From Pedobacter steynii (GTDB lineage: Bacteria > Bacteroidota > Bacteroidia > Sphingobacteriales > Sphingobacteriaceae), in the NCBI RefSeq assembly GCF_900103665.1, contig NZ_FNGY01000017.1, forward strand, positions 62,001 to 126,000: a DNA stretch of 64,000 bases. Reading direction: 5' to 3'. This document shows positions 19,665-29,098 of the stretch, piece after piece (position 1 is the first letter of the stretch; every line of letters starts with the position of its first letter). The position numbers were made by a program, and so were the translations under genes. The notes beneath the pieces are model-generated. The model was not told the DNA's origin and did not search any database. It was given only the letters and a program-made list of their open reading frames with translations.

Positions 19665-19837
19665 GCATTATCTGCTTCCTTAAGCTACAAAGTGGGGAGT
19701 ATCTCTACAGTTAAATTAATCTCAAATTATGTAAAGTGCTGTTTGTCAGTGGGGTGCCAAACTAATGTTGTTGTGGCATCATTATTAAACATACCCTAAA
19801 CGTAATTAACAAGAATATTAACTGAAATACAAAGAAT

Positions 19838-20149
19838 ATGAAAAAGATCATTTTATCAGCAGCATTTTTAGCTTTCGCAGGAATCTCAGCAGTAAACGCA
19901 AGTGAAGTAAAAACTCCGGTAGCAATTACCGTTAAACAAGATAGCACAACAAAAACTCCGGTTGAATTGAAAGATCTTCCTGAAGCAGTAAAAACAACGT
20001 TGCAAAGTGAACCAGTTAAAGCATGGACTCCGGTTGCAGCTTTCCTGGTAACTAACGCAGATAAAACTAAGCATTACCAGATTGATGTGAAAAAAGAAGC
20101 AGAAACAGCTTCCATCAAAATTGGTGAAGATGGTAAAGTGATTCAATAG
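19838..20149 (+). CDS. Small secreted PepSY-like (beta-lactamase-inhibitor-like fold) protein
   Basis: 103 residues with a clear signal peptide (MKKIILSAAFLAFAGISAVNA). The mature part, with PVELKDLPEAVKTTLQS and a closing ETASIKIGEDGKVIQ, matches the short PepSY-like or BLIP-like proteins of Bacteroidota, periplasmic or secreted with no known role. It has its own terminator and about 230 nt of upstream space, so it is probably transcribed alone. Nothing ties it to the utilisation locus beside it. Confidence 0.75.
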   Translation: MKKIILSAAFLAFAGISAVNASEVKTPVAITVKQDSTTKTPVELKDLPEAVKTTLQSEPVKAWTPVAAFLVTNADKTKHYQIDVKKEAETASIKIGEDGKVIQ

Positions 20150-20176
20150 GTTTTATTAACCAACTGTATGTTTACG

Positions 20177-20205
20177 AAAGGGCCGGAATAATTCCGGCCC
20201 TTTTT
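20177..20205 (+). terminator. Strong rho-independent terminator
   Basis: AAAGGGCCGG pairs with CCGGCCCTTT (outer 10 bp; the AAT/ATT sides can add more), followed by TTTTT. It sits 28 nt after the stop of the PepSY-like gene and would also read as a terminator for the converging locus. Confidence 0.9.
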
Positions 20206-20251
20206 GTGCCGGGTGGGGCGACCAAGCCCATAGGAGGGATTCCCGGGCACA
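20205..20251. other. GC-rich inverted repeat between converging genes
   Basis: TGTGCCGGG (20205-20213) pairs with CCCGGGCACA (20242-20251) with one bulged base, and inside it GGGC pairs with GCCC across GACCAA. It is much richer in G and C than its surroundings and directly abuts the terminator. Function unknown. Confidence 0.5.
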
Positions 20252-20282
20252 ATTACAACAGCGTGTGTAAAGATTTTAACTG

Positions 20283-20972
20283 TTACCTCTTGAAGATGTC
20301 CTTTTTAGCTACGTAAAAGGTGTCAATCGCCTTTTTTTGAGGCAGATATGCCGTATTGTAAACAAGGTCAGTGCCCGTTTTATAATCGGTGATCCTGGTT
20401 AGGGTAGCATCCGGCTCAGTCACTTTTATCTTTTTCTTCTCTCCGGTCGTGGCCATATATTCAACTGTAGTAAATATGGCGGTGGGATCTACACTAAGCC
20501 AGTCAATGGTCAGTATTTTGCTGGTTGCATTGTATAATGTAGTAGTCGGGTTAAAAGCTCTGTTAATGATACCTGTTGCATAGTTATCTCCATAAATCGC
20601 ACCGGCAACATTAACAGGAACAGAGATATTTCCTTTGTTGTCAAAGGTTCTGACTTCAAAATTTATCCCTCCTTCGGCCAGATTGTCGATGATGAGCCTT
20701 ACCGTATCTACTCCGGTAGTTCTGACGACCGTTTTCTCTACCATATTTTGCTTGCCATTCCAGAATACCTGATATTTTACAATTTTTGGATCGGAAGTGA
20801 AAAGGCCATATACCATCGCTCTTTTATTGCCTGAAAAGACTTTGACAGAATCGAGAACCCCGGGATAAGATATTTCTTTGGTACCCTGGTATTGTTCCCG
20901 ATAATCGTCGATTTTGGAGCAGGCACTGAATGCCATACCTACCAATAATGCGTAAATTATATTATTTTTCAT
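20283..20972 (-). CDS. DUF4998 domain lipoprotein of the second Sus locus
   Basis: Surface lipoprotein of unknown detailed function, typical last gene of some SusC/SusD loci. Start at 20972 gives MKNNIIYALLVGMAFSACSK with lipobox FSAC; the open frame extends 18 codons further without signal character. The body begins IDDYREQYQGTKEISYPG and continues with fibronectin-like strands (AMVYGLFTSDPKIVKYQVFW, GINFEVRTFDNKGNISVPV), as in DUF4998. 229 residues. About 100 nt behind the DUF4959 gene. Confidence 0.8.
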   Translation of the reverse strand: MKNNIIYALLVGMAFSACSKIDDYREQYQGTKEISYPGVLDSVKVFSGNKRAMVYGLFTSDPKIVKYQVFWNGKQNMVEKTVVRTTGVDTVRLIIDNLAEGGINFEVRTFDNKGNISVPVNVAGAIYGDNYATGIINRAFNPTTTLYNATSKILTIDWLSVDPTAIFTTVEYMATTGEKKKIKVTEPDATLTRITDYKTGTDLVYNTAYLPQKKAIDTFYVAKKDIFKR

Positions 20973-21078
20973 TGGAATATATTTGTTTTTTAATGGTGAT
21001 GAAGCGATCATGATCTTGGTATTCATTTCGTTGTGTGATCTGTAAGATCATGATGGTTTCATCTTTATTATTCTTTAA

Positions 21079-22275
21079 TTACTTACTACCATAAACATCA
21101 ATCTGTGCGGCCATAATGGCGAAATTGTTTTCCCAGTTGCGCAGCGATCTGATCCGCAGATATCTGTAACCTGGTAAACCCGGCTCAAATTCAGTACCCC
21201 ATCCTTTTAAGGCATAAGCCAAATCTTCGGCGGTTTCTGTGCCCGATGGCAGACCCGATGGTTTGATGACGGCAGCGGTAGAGATTTTTGTCCAATTGTT
21301 ATAACTGCCATCTGCGGTAGGGTTATTGGTTGCCCAGATTTCATAATCTCTTAGGTTGGCCCTGACATAGAATCTGTTTCCAGACTCCGTTCTGGGGAAG
21401 AAAACAAATCTGCTCAATGCCGTAGTGACCCCTAAATCTATCGTAATGGTTTGCGGACTGGTTGCACCCTCAGTCGTAAATGCCCGTGGCCATACTGCAG
21501 TTGTCGGATAGCTATCGTCCCAAAGCAGTCTTAGAACCGCTTCCGGATAGGCCGGTACTGCATCACCGGGCAAAGAAAACAGCGAAAACTTGTTCTTGTC
21601 GAGTTTTATTTCACTATAAGGTGTTAAATCCTGATATAAGGTGTCGGTATGGTTGCCAAAGCGGTCGGTGACTACAAAGCCATATTTGGAAAGCACAGGC
21701 TCCTGTCCACGTATCGTGACATTACCTATTGCCGTTTGTGAATAGATTTTATCCAATGTCTTTAGCGAACCCTCAGCGGTTTTGAGCATTGGTACAATTG
21801 TAATCGGCAATTTATCGGTGTTGCTGAATTTGATATTCGGACCGCCAAAACCCGCTACGATTTTTAAACTTTCGTAAACACTTTGAATGGGCGACTTTAA
21901 TGGTTTTATTTTAATTGTTACTGGGTCTGATTTAACCTCACTTTTGCTGACTGCATATAAAGTGATCTCCCGCTCATCTGTAGCGTTAAACCCATCCACC
22001 AGCAGTTGGTTGGTATAGTAAGAACTAACCACTTCCCGTTTTACGCCCGGTCTGATTTCGTACTCCGCTTTGATGTAGGATAAGCCCTCGTTTGCCGGTA
22101 AGGTATAGGTTAACAAAGCGCTGCCACTTTTATTTTCTACCTTAATATTGGTAACGATTCCCGGTTTTTCTTTACTGTTTTCTATCGGGCCATTTAGGAT
22201 GTCGCTTTTGCAACCAATCGTACTTGCTATTGTAATGAACAATAGCAGGTTGAAATTTTTTATAAGATGTTTCAT
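21079..22275 (-). CDS. DUF4959/DUF5000-type surface lipoprotein with discoidin-like C terminus
   Basis: Probable surface glycan-binding protein. Start at 22275 (MKHLIKNFNLLLF...) gives a lipoprotein signal with lipobox TIGC. The N-terminal domain with PGIVTNIKVENKSGSALLTY and ADEREITLYAV-like strands matches DUF4959, the middle resembles DUF5126, and the end (TITIDLGVTTALSRFVFFPR, YRYLRIRSLRNWENN, AAQIDVYGSK) is the galactose-binding-like DUF5000. 398 residues. It starts 11 nt after the susD stop, so it is in the same operon. Confidence 0.85.
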   Translation of the reverse strand: MKHLIKNFNLLLFITIASTIGCKSDILNGPIENSKEKPGIVTNIKVENKSGSALLTYTLPANEGLSYIKAEYEIRPGVKREVVSSYYTNQLLVDGFNATDEREITLYAVSKSEVKSDPVTIKIKPLKSPIQSVYESLKIVAGFGGPNIKFSNTDKLPITIVPMLKTAEGSLKTLDKIYSQTAIGNVTIRGQEPVLSKYGFVVTDRFGNHTDTLYQDLTPYSEIKLDKNKFSLFSLPGDAVPAYPEAVLRLLWDDSYPTTAVWPRAFTTEGATSPQTITIDLGVTTALSRFVFFPRTESGNRFYVRANLRDYEIWATNNPTADGSYNNWTKISTAAVIKPSGLPSGTETAEDLAYALKGWGTEFEPGLPGYRYLRIRSLRNWENNFAIMAAQIDVYGSK

Positions 22276-22286
22276 TTCTATGAAGA

Positions 22287-24239
22287 TTACCAACCTGGGT
22301 TTTGCACCAGGTTTTCGTTAACTAATAGCGTGTTTTCTGTGATCGGCCACAGGTAGTCTCTCGGACCTACAAAACGCTGACTAAAAAAGGTGAGCTGTCT
22401 GTAATATAATATGGAATTACTTTGCTGTATATCCCAGCCCTGTACGTTTCCATTTAATTCCAGGGAAGCCGTTTTCCAGCGTCTCAGATCCCAGAAGCGG
22501 CTCCCTTCCATTGCCAGTTCTATCGTTCGTTCCTGTCTGATAATGTTTCTCAGTCCGTCTTTGGTTTGGTATTTACCAGGATTGTTAGAATAGTTAGTCC
22601 ATGCTTCCTGAATGGTCTTTAGGCCAGATCTCGCTCTGATCCTGTTGAGGTATTCGTAAGCCTCAGCTCCCGGACCGGAAAATTCATTTGATGCTTCGGC
22701 ATAAAGTAAATACAGATCTGCTAAACGGAAGTTTGGCCATGGATACCGCTCCATACCGATACTGTTATTGTCGCCCCATGAAAATTTCCAGTTGACCAGT
22801 TTTTTGCAGAAATAACCAGTTGGCGGTAGGGGGGTACCCGAACTTGAACCTCCCAGTCTGGACTGTATGTTATAGGTGTTTTCATCTGTACGGGAAGGAC
22901 TGCTTTCCTGATACCAGACACCACCATCAAATGATAAAGAGGCGTAAAAGCGATTTTCTCTGTCAAAATTGTACCGGGAGGAGGTATAACCCAGGATATT
23001 ATTGAAGCGTTCTGCCTGTACCCCAACTCTTCGTTCAGATTTATCTCCGAATACAAAAGTTTTATCTTCATTAAGAGGAACACCATTCGAGGTATAAAAC
23101 TGATCCGCCATTTTCATGGTTGCACCCACATCAGCAATCGCACCGGCATTCGCGCCTCTGCCGCTTCTTCCGTCAAAGTGACCTACAGTAATGAGTTGTA
23201 AAGTATTGGTGCTTGAACTTGAGTTTCCCCAGATCAACTCTGAGTTCTGCCATTTTTGACTCACTGCGTTGCGCAGGCTCATCTGTTTTTTTGTCGTATC
23301 CGATAAGGCGAACAAAGTACCTGGAAACTCATAAAGTTTGATGCCTGCACTTTCAGCGGCAGTTATAGCCGCTTTACTGGCCAACATTGCCCTTTCCCAT
23401 TTTTTTGCGTCGTAGGCGGGATTAATTAATTGAACTCCTTTTTTATCCTTAAAGCCCGTGTAGTCGGTATTTCCGTTAAATAAAGGGCTGGCAGCCAATA
23501 CCAATACACGTGCTTTCATCGCCAATGCTGCAGGTTTGGTGAGGCGGCCCAATTCGTTATTGGTATTTTGGATGATATCCGGCAAATGCAATGCAGCCAG
23601 ATCTAAATATTTCACAATAAAATTGGTGACACTATCAACAGGCATCCTGCTTAGTTTCATATTTTCAATAGGCTCATCGATATTAGGACTTACGTCTACA
23701 GTAGGAATCGGACCATAAGCTCTCATCAAAATAAAATGGAAATAAGCTTTCAAAAATTGTCCTTCCGCTATCCATCTGTTTCTTTCATCTAAACCGATGT
23801 CCGGTACTTTGGTCATATCCTGCATGTTTTTAATAAAAACATTACAATCTCTGATCCCTCTAAACATAGACTTAGCACCGTTTGTCCCATCCCAGTAGTT
23901 GTAATAAGGATCTACCACATTTTGATTGCCTCTGGGAATGTTAGCGGCGAAGCTGTTGGAACGGCTGACAATTGGTGTGCACATTTCATCTCCACCTAAA
24001 AAGGCCGGATTAGTGGTGGTGTTGCCATCATCAGGGATATAAGAGTAGCAGGTAAAGAGGTATTTCTCTGCCTCCGCACGTAAGGTAAATGCATTTTCTA
24101 TGCGGGGTAGATTATCAGGAGCTACTTCTAAATAGCTTTGCTTACAGGAGCTGATGACCAGAACTGTAATTACCAGGGATATGGATATGCGCATGATAGC
24201 GGCAAGTGGTGTTTTATGGTTGTGATTCGATGTTTTCAT
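22287..24239 (-). CDS. RagB/SusD family surface lipoprotein (second locus)
   Basis: Surface binding partner of the SusC at 24251. 650 residues, at the long end for the family. The annotated start is MKTSNHNHKTPLAAIMRISI; a start at Met16 would give a shorter signal, and both lead to lipobox VISSC. SusD landmarks include WIAEGQFLKAYFHFILMRAY, the RLADLYLLYAEASNEF region and QERTIELAMEGSRFWDLRRW, ending LVQNPGW. 11 nt separate it from the genes on both sides. Confidence 0.93.
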   Translation of the reverse strand: MKTSNHNHKTPLAAIMRISISLVITVLVISSCKQSYLEVAPDNLPRIENAFTLRAEAEKYLFTCYSYIPDDGNTTTNPAFLGGDEMCTPIVSRSNSFAANIPRGNQNVVDPYYNYWDGTNGAKSMFRGIRDCNVFIKNMQDMTKVPDIGLDERNRWIAEGQFLKAYFHFILMRAYGPIPTVDVSPNIDEPIENMKLSRMPVDSVTNFIVKYLDLAALHLPDIIQNTNNELGRLTKPAALAMKARVLVLAASPLFNGNTDYTGFKDKKGVQLINPAYDAKKWERAMLASKAAITAAESAGIKLYEFPGTLFALSDTTKKQMSLRNAVSQKWQNSELIWGNSSSSTNTLQLITVGHFDGRSGRGANAGAIADVGATMKMADQFYTSNGVPLNEDKTFVFGDKSERRVGVQAERFNNILGYTSSRYNFDRENRFYASLSFDGGVWYQESSPSRTDENTYNIQSRLGGSSSGTPLPPTGYFCKKLVNWKFSWGDNNSIGMERYPWPNFRLADLYLLYAEASNEFSGPGAEAYEYLNRIRARSGLKTIQEAWTNYSNNPGKYQTKDGLRNIIRQERTIELAMEGSRFWDLRRWKTASLELNGNVQGWDIQQSNSILYYRQLTFFSQRFVGPRDYLWPITENTLLVNENLVQNPGW

Positions 24240-24250
24240 ACTTTTTTACT

Positions 24251-27200
24251 TTAAAGGCCCAGTTTTAAACCAAAATTATATACCCTTTGCAATGGGTAGC
24301 CCAGACCGTTTCCAGCCATTTCTACTTCCCAGATTTTGAAGCTGCTGATCGAAAAGATATTCAATGCGCTTACATAGAATCTGGCACTGGATAAGCCGAT
24401 TTTTTTTGCCAGTTTATCAGAAAGGTTGTAACCTATTTCCGCTTGTTTTAAGCGTAAAAAATCTCCCCTGCGCAACCACCAGCTGGAAGCCTGGGTATTG
24501 TTGCTGATGACTTCAGAACTTAACCTCGGCCAAAACGCATAGGCATTTCTATTGTCTTCACTCCAATGGTCTTTGGCAATTACATCTAATAAGCCCGATT
24601 GCGAGCCTCCGGCAGTAACGAATGGCGAGATACCGAGAACATTGCCGTTATCATCCCGTCTTGAACTTGGATCGATGAAAAAAGAGGAGCGGGCAGAGCC
24701 TTGAAAGAAGAAACTGAAATCGAACTGTTTTACTCCGAATGACCCCCCAAAACCATAAATGATTTCCGGTGCAGCTGGCAAGCCGATTGGAACAACATCA
24801 AGACTACTGATAATCCCGTCGCCGTTGATGTCTCTATATTTGATATCTCCGGCTTTGTATTCTCCAAAGTTTTGTTTTGGCGAGTTTCGTACTTCGGTGT
24901 CATCAGTAAACAAGCGCTCGGCAACGAGTCCATATAATTGATTCACCGATTGGTCTCTTTTACTCAGATGTTTTAAACTATTGTCGTAATTAGGCTCTTC
25001 GTTAAATAGCAATTTGCTTGCTGCATAGGTGAAGTTTGTATTTAATTTAATCCAGTAATCACGATTGAAGTTTTTGCTGTAGTTAAATGAAAAATCTATC
25101 CCCTGACTTGTGGCTTTGCCGATGTTTGCCCTTGGGTATACCAATCCACCGGTGGATGGATTAACGGTCTGTAAAGCAACTAAAGAAGGGATATTTGTCC
25201 GTTCTAGCAAAACACTGGTTCTGTTTTGTTTATAAGCTTCAATGACGATATTAAAATCGTTGAATAAGGTCGCTTCCAAACCCAGGTTGGTTTGTTCAGA
25301 CCTTTCCCATGAAATCTCCGGGTTTGCAAAACGGTTGAGGACGATCCCAGGCCTGGTATAGTTATAGTTTTCACCAAAAGTGTATCCAGCTCCCAGGGAG
25401 TTCAGGTTTACTTCCGACAGGTAGAAGAAACGGTCTGCATCAGATCCGATCTGGTCGTTACCGATGATCCCATAACTTCCCCTAAGTTTTAAATTGGTCA
25501 GTATTTTCGAATTTTCCAGAAACTTCTCTTTGCTTAGGATCCAGGCCCCGCTGATCGCCGGAAAGAAACCATAACGTTTACCTGGTGCAAAACGCTCCGA
25601 TCCGTTATAGCCAAAGGCAAAATCTACGATGTACTTGTCTTTAAAAGCATAGTTTAGCTGACCTAAAAAGTTCAGGTTCCGTTTGGGCAGAGAAAGCTGT
25701 AATGTCGTCGCATTGCCAGTCAATGATGAACGGATGGTGGTGATGACCCGACCGCCGATCGTATGTTTGTCGTTAAAAGTACGCTGATAATTAATTACGC
25801 CTTCTCCGTATACCACCTGGCTTACATTTTTAGCACCGGGTTCGTAAGTCAGGTATTCTGTTGGCTCGGCACCAATTTGTGGCTGGCCCGGGATGGCCTG
25901 GTTCAGCTGTGTTAAGGTCGTTCGCCCATCTAAGGTTCTCGACTGATAGAAAAACGGACTATATCTGCGGATTAACGTAAAATCAGCATCGCGCTGCGTA
26001 AAGCCCATTACACGGGCGGATAGTCCCGGGGTAATTTCTGCGAGGTCCTGGTTAATGGTAATCTGAGGGATCAACTGTGCCTTGTTGTATTGTTGAAAGC
26101 CGGAAACGGATTGTGCAAATGGGTTCGTATACAACAGGTTGGTCGAGTTTGGCAATAGGGCACTGCCAAATAAGGGATGTTGTACGTATGGCAGATAGCT
26201 CTGAGGGTATAATGCAGGAAAGGCAACCGGATTGCTTGCCGAAGCCAGCGTAAATATCCGGCTACCCCCGCCAACAGGAGAGTTGTTCGAATCAAAAATT
26301 CCACGTGCGCTAATCAGTGCCCGGGTAGTTTTGGTAAACCGGATGCTGACGTTAGACAACAGGGAATAAGTACGGGCCTTTACGTTGGTGTTGAAGCTGT
26401 TAAAAGAAGATTCTTTTAGCAAACCATTATTCTCATCGTAGGTTAAGCTGACATAGAAATTGGATTTTTCATTTCCACCACTCACATCCACATTTGCCGC
26501 GTAGTTATGCGTATAGTCTTTGATTAACAGATCGACCCAATTGTTGTTGGGAAATAAGACTGGGTCGCGCCCAGCTATCGTGTTGTCAATTTTATTGGGG
26601 TCGTAAGGTGTCCGGCCCAAGGGGTCGCGTGTCAAAATAGCTTCATTGGCCAAATGCATGTAAGTAATGTTGTCGGCCAGTTTGTAGCTTTTTGTATTTC
26701 CTGAAATTCGGTTCTCTACCCGTAAATTTATCCTGGTTTTACCTTCTGTACCTGTTTTTGTGGTCAGGAGCATCACCCCGTTGGCACCTCTTGAACCATA
26801 AAGTGCTGTAGCTGCCGCATCTTTCAATACCGAAAAGTTGTCAATGTTATCAGGCTGTAACCGTGCGAGATCATTGGGCGAACTTTCAATGCCATCAATA
26901 TAGATTAACGGATCCTGCTTACCTGCTCCAAAAGTGCCAACACCCCTGATGAAGAAATTGGCATTGTCCTGTCCCGGTTCACCACTGCGCTGAAAGGCGA
27001 TTACCCCTGGTACCCTACCGGCCAGTGTGGTGGTCAGGTTACTGGTTGGACCTTTTAGATCTTTGGCACTAATTGTCGTTACAGCACCAGTTAGCGAGGT
27101 TTTCTTCTGGCTTCCAAAGGCAACCACCACCACCTCGTCCATGGTGTTCTTTTCGTCTGCCAGCAAAACAACATTCAGGCTGGTAGAATCTTTAAGGGAT

Positions 27201-27448
27201 AGTTCCAAGGTCTTGTAACCAACAAAGCTGAACCGTAATCTGGCTACAGCCGGATTGCTGACTTCAATGGAGAAGTTCCCGGAGTTGTCTGTGGAGGTAA
27301 ACTTGTTTTGACCAATCAGGCCAATGTTTACCCCGGCTAATGCTTCTTGTTCTGCATTTCTAACTGTTCCCTTGATGAGTTTCTTTTGCTGAGCAAAAGC
27401 AAACAGGGAAAACAGAGAAATTACAAATAAGAGTAGTGTTTTTTTCAT
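24251..27448 (-). CDS. SusC/RagA-like TonB-dependent outer-membrane transporter (second locus)
   Basis: 1065 residues. The signal peptide (MKKTLLLFVISLFSLFAFAQ) leads into the regulatory-like domain (LIKGTVRNAEQEALAGVNIG), TonB box region MDEVVVVAFGSQKK, plug (NFFIRGVGTFGAGKQDPLIY, LQPDNIDNFSVLKDAAATAL) and barrel ending VYNFGLKLGL. First gene of a leftward operon with SusD, DUF4959 and DUF4998 partners; it diverges from the AraC-type regulator at 27800. Confidence 0.95.
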   Translation of the reverse strand: MKKTLLLFVISLFSLFAFAQQKKLIKGTVRNAEQEALAGVNIGLIGQNKFTSTDNSGNFSIEVSNPAVARLRFSFVGYKTLELSLKDSTSLNVVLLADEKNTMDEVVVVAFGSQKKTSLTGAVTTISAKDLKGPTSNLTTTLAGRVPGVIAFQRSGEPGQDNANFFIRGVGTFGAGKQDPLIYIDGIESSPNDLARLQPDNIDNFSVLKDAAATALYGSRGANGVMLLTTKTGTEGKTRINLRVENRISGNTKSYKLADNITYMHLANEAILTRDPLGRTPYDPNKIDNTIAGRDPVLFPNNNWVDLLIKDYTHNYAANVDVSGGNEKSNFYVSLTYDENNGLLKESSFNSFNTNVKARTYSLLSNVSIRFTKTTRALISARGIFDSNNSPVGGGSRIFTLASASNPVAFPALYPQSYLPYVQHPLFGSALLPNSTNLLYTNPFAQSVSGFQQYNKAQLIPQITINQDLAEITPGLSARVMGFTQRDADFTLIRRYSPFFYQSRTLDGRTTLTQLNQAIPGQPQIGAEPTEYLTYEPGAKNVSQVVYGEGVINYQRTFNDKHTIGGRVITTIRSSLTGNATTLQLSLPKRNLNFLGQLNYAFKDKYIVDFAFGYNGSERFAPGKRYGFFPAISGAWILSKEKFLENSKILTNLKLRGSYGIIGNDQIGSDADRFFYLSEVNLNSLGAGYTFGENYNYTRPGIVLNRFANPEISWERSEQTNLGLEATLFNDFNIVIEAYKQNRTSVLLERTNIPSLVALQTVNPSTGGLVYPRANIGKATSQGIDFSFNYSKNFNRDYWIKLNTNFTYAASKLLFNEEPNYDNSLKHLSKRDQSVNQLYGLVAERLFTDDTEVRNSPKQNFGEYKAGDIKYRDINGDGIISSLDVVPIGLPAAPEIIYGFGGSFGVKQFDFSFFFQGSARSSFFIDPSSRRDDNGNVLGISPFVTAGGSQSGLLDVIAKDHWSEDNRNAYAFWPRLSSEVISNNTQASSWWLRRGDFLRLKQAEIGYNLSDKLAKKIGLSSARFYVSALNIFSISSFKIWEVEMAGNGLGYPLQRVYNFGLKLGL

Positions 27449-27799
27449 ACCTATAGGTTTAAATAAATTGTAAATACCACATAGCTTCGCCCGTACTCAT
27501 AAGAGGTTGTTCTTATAAGTTGCTGTTAATAAGTTGATTAATGCCTTGGTTTGAGCGGGGCGTTAAATAATCATCAGGAATGTTCTATTTACGACAAGAA
27601 AAATTCGGCTGATTTACGTTCTTATCAAAAGGTTTCAATAATATGGTTCGGTTTGTTTTGGTAATGTAAATTTATAGGGAAGATCAGCTGCTTAATAAAA
27701 CTTTCTTTGTAAAAAGTAAAAGCATTTTACCCGATTGTGCGGATTTCTGTCGAATACGATTAATTTAATTTAATATTTGCCGGATAACGTCAACCAATT
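27449..27799. promoter_or_regulatory. Divergent control region between second SusC and AraC-type regulator
   Basis: 351 nt without a gene, AT-rich. It must carry the promoters of both flanking genes. Short inverted repeats are visible (ATAAGA/TCTTAT and GTAAAA-GCA-TTTTAC), any of which could be a regulator site. A near-consensus -7 element, AATATTTG, lies at 27772-27779 ahead of the regulator gene, but I find no matching TTG at the right distance. Confidence 0.4.
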
Positions 27800-28660
27800 A
27801 TGAGATCTGAACTGATTAAAGTAGATCCTACCGGCCATAAGACTATAAGGATCAAGCAACTCGATACCAATAATCTGATATCCTCCTTTCATTTTCATGA
27901 TTTGTGTGAATTGGTATGGATAGAAAAAAGCTATGAAAAGCGGATTGTAGGAGATCATATTGGCAATTTTGAGGACAATGACCTGGTGCTGATGAGCCCA
28001 AACCTGCCCCACATCTGGCAAAATGACAGAACTTATTTAAATGCGGATAAAAGGGTAAAATCAACCGTTATTTACTTTCCTCCTGATTTTCTGTTTGCTT
28101 TGACCGACGATCAGAATACATTGGCGCAAACAAAAAGCTTGCTGGAGCGGGCGTCCAGAGGGTTGGCTTTTCATGGGGAAACGAACCTGAAAGTAAAAGC
28201 GTTCCTTAAGGAAATCCCAGATAAGGAAGGGATCGATAAAATTATAACCGTTCTAAAAGTCATAGATATCCTGTCGCAATCTAATGATTACGAATACTTA
28301 GCCAGTGTTGCCTTTAAAAATCAATATGATGAGAAGGACAACGACAGGATCAATAAAGTATACCGGTTTATCATGCAGAATTTTCAGCGTAATATTCATT
28401 TGAAGGAAGTGGCCGATCTCTGCAATATGACGACTAACTCCTTTTGCCGGTTTTTTAAAGGCCGTTCACAGAAATCTTTAACGCAGTTTATCAATGAAAT
28501 CAGAATAGGGCATGCCTGTAAGCTATTGCAGAACGTTGACCTTTCTATTGCAGATGTCTGTTTCTCCAGCGGCTATAATAACCTGACCAATTTTAATAAG
28601 TTTTTTAAGGAGATAAAAGAAATGAAACCATCAGAATACCGGGCTAAATTAAAAGGCTAA
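27800..28660 (+). CDS. AraC family transcriptional regulator
   Basis: Probable regulator of the divergent SusC/SusD operon. 286 residues: an N-terminal cupin-like sensor domain (FHFHDLCELVWIE, DHIGNFEDNDLVLMSPNLPH) and a C-terminal pair of helix-turn-helix motifs (HLKEVADLCNMTTNSFCRFF and SIADVCFSSGYNNLTNFNKF) ending KPSEYRAKLKG. This is a cytoplasmic one-component regulator, unlike the hybrid kinase of the first locus, so the ligand is probably a small imported sugar; that is inference. Confidence 0.9.
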   Translation: MRSELIKVDPTGHKTIRIKQLDTNNLISSFHFHDLCELVWIEKSYEKRIVGDHIGNFEDNDLVLMSPNLPHIWQNDRTYLNADKRVKSTVIYFPPDFLFALTDDQNTLAQTKSLLERASRGLAFHGETNLKVKAFLKEIPDKEGIDKIITVLKVIDILSQSNDYEYLASVAFKNQYDEKDNDRINKVYRFIMQNFQRNIHLKEVADLCNMTTNSFCRFFKGRSQKSLTQFINEIRIGHACKLLQNVDLSIADVCFSSGYNNLTNFNKFFKEIKEMKPSEYRAKLKG

Positions 28661-28820
28661 AGGTAATGGCATTTTTTGTTTTCCTGTTTTCGTTAAAATA
28701 GTTTAAGTATCAGATAGATGAGTTGTAGTTTTCCGCTGAGTATTGAACTAGATTCGATTACCGGTCAAATTAAATTTATTAAATGTTTTTTATTATCAAA
28801 CCTTCCTAAAATTAAACAAA

Positions 28821-29009
28821 ATGAAAAAATTAAAGTTGAAGATGACTGGCCTTAAGGCCGATGTTTTAACAAGAGCACAATTAAAGGCTGTAATGGGTGG
28901 CCAGCAAGCTGGTAGCGGAGATTGTGGCGGGAAATGTGGAGGTGCTGTAGGCTGCGGCACGGGTTGTAAGTGTAGCAACACGGATTTTGGTCTCTGTGTG
29001 TCTGAGTAG
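28821..29009 (+). CDS. Double-glycine leader, Cys-rich small peptide (RiPP precursor candidate)
   Basis: 62 residues. The N-terminal part MKKLKLKMTGLKADVLTRAQ, followed by LKAVMGG at 21-27, looks like the double-glycine leader of Bacteroidota natural-product precursors. After GG comes a 35-residue core with six Cys, spaced C-x3-C-x5-C-x3-C-x1-C-x7-C, rich in Gly and containing Ser and Thr. Such cores are usually modified and exported by a C39 peptidase-type transporter, and none is in the window. No radical SAM enzyme or lanthionine synthetase is near either. The gene is followed by a hairpin and then by glycosyltransferase genes, hinting at glycosylation. Not an antisense shadow: spacing, leader and composition fit a real gene. 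Confidence 0.72.
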   Translation: MKKLKLKMTGLKADVLTRAQLKAVMGGQQAGSGDCGGKCGGAVGCGTGCKCSNTDFGLCVSE

Positions 29010-29033
29010 TAAAAGACGGTTACAATAATGCAA

Positions 29034-29069
29034 AAAGAGGCTGTTTTTATCGCATAAGACAGCCTCTTT
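29034..29069 (+). terminator. Hairpin after the precursor peptide gene
   Basis: AAAGAGGCTGT (29034-29044) pairs perfectly with ACAGCCTCTTT (29059-29069) across a 14-nt loop. The A-run before and the short T-run after make it a weak bidirectional terminator or an attenuator. It could keep the peptide message abundant relative to the glycosyltransferase genes, an arrangement common in precursor-enzyme operons. Confidence 0.65.
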
Positions 29070-29098
29070 AGTTTAGTAGATACACCTATCCCCTACGA

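Noticed and set aside
19838..20149. Idea that the PepSY-like gene is the last gene of the first utilisation locus
   Set aside because: A terminator at 19632-19664 and over 200 nt separate them, and it has its own terminator.
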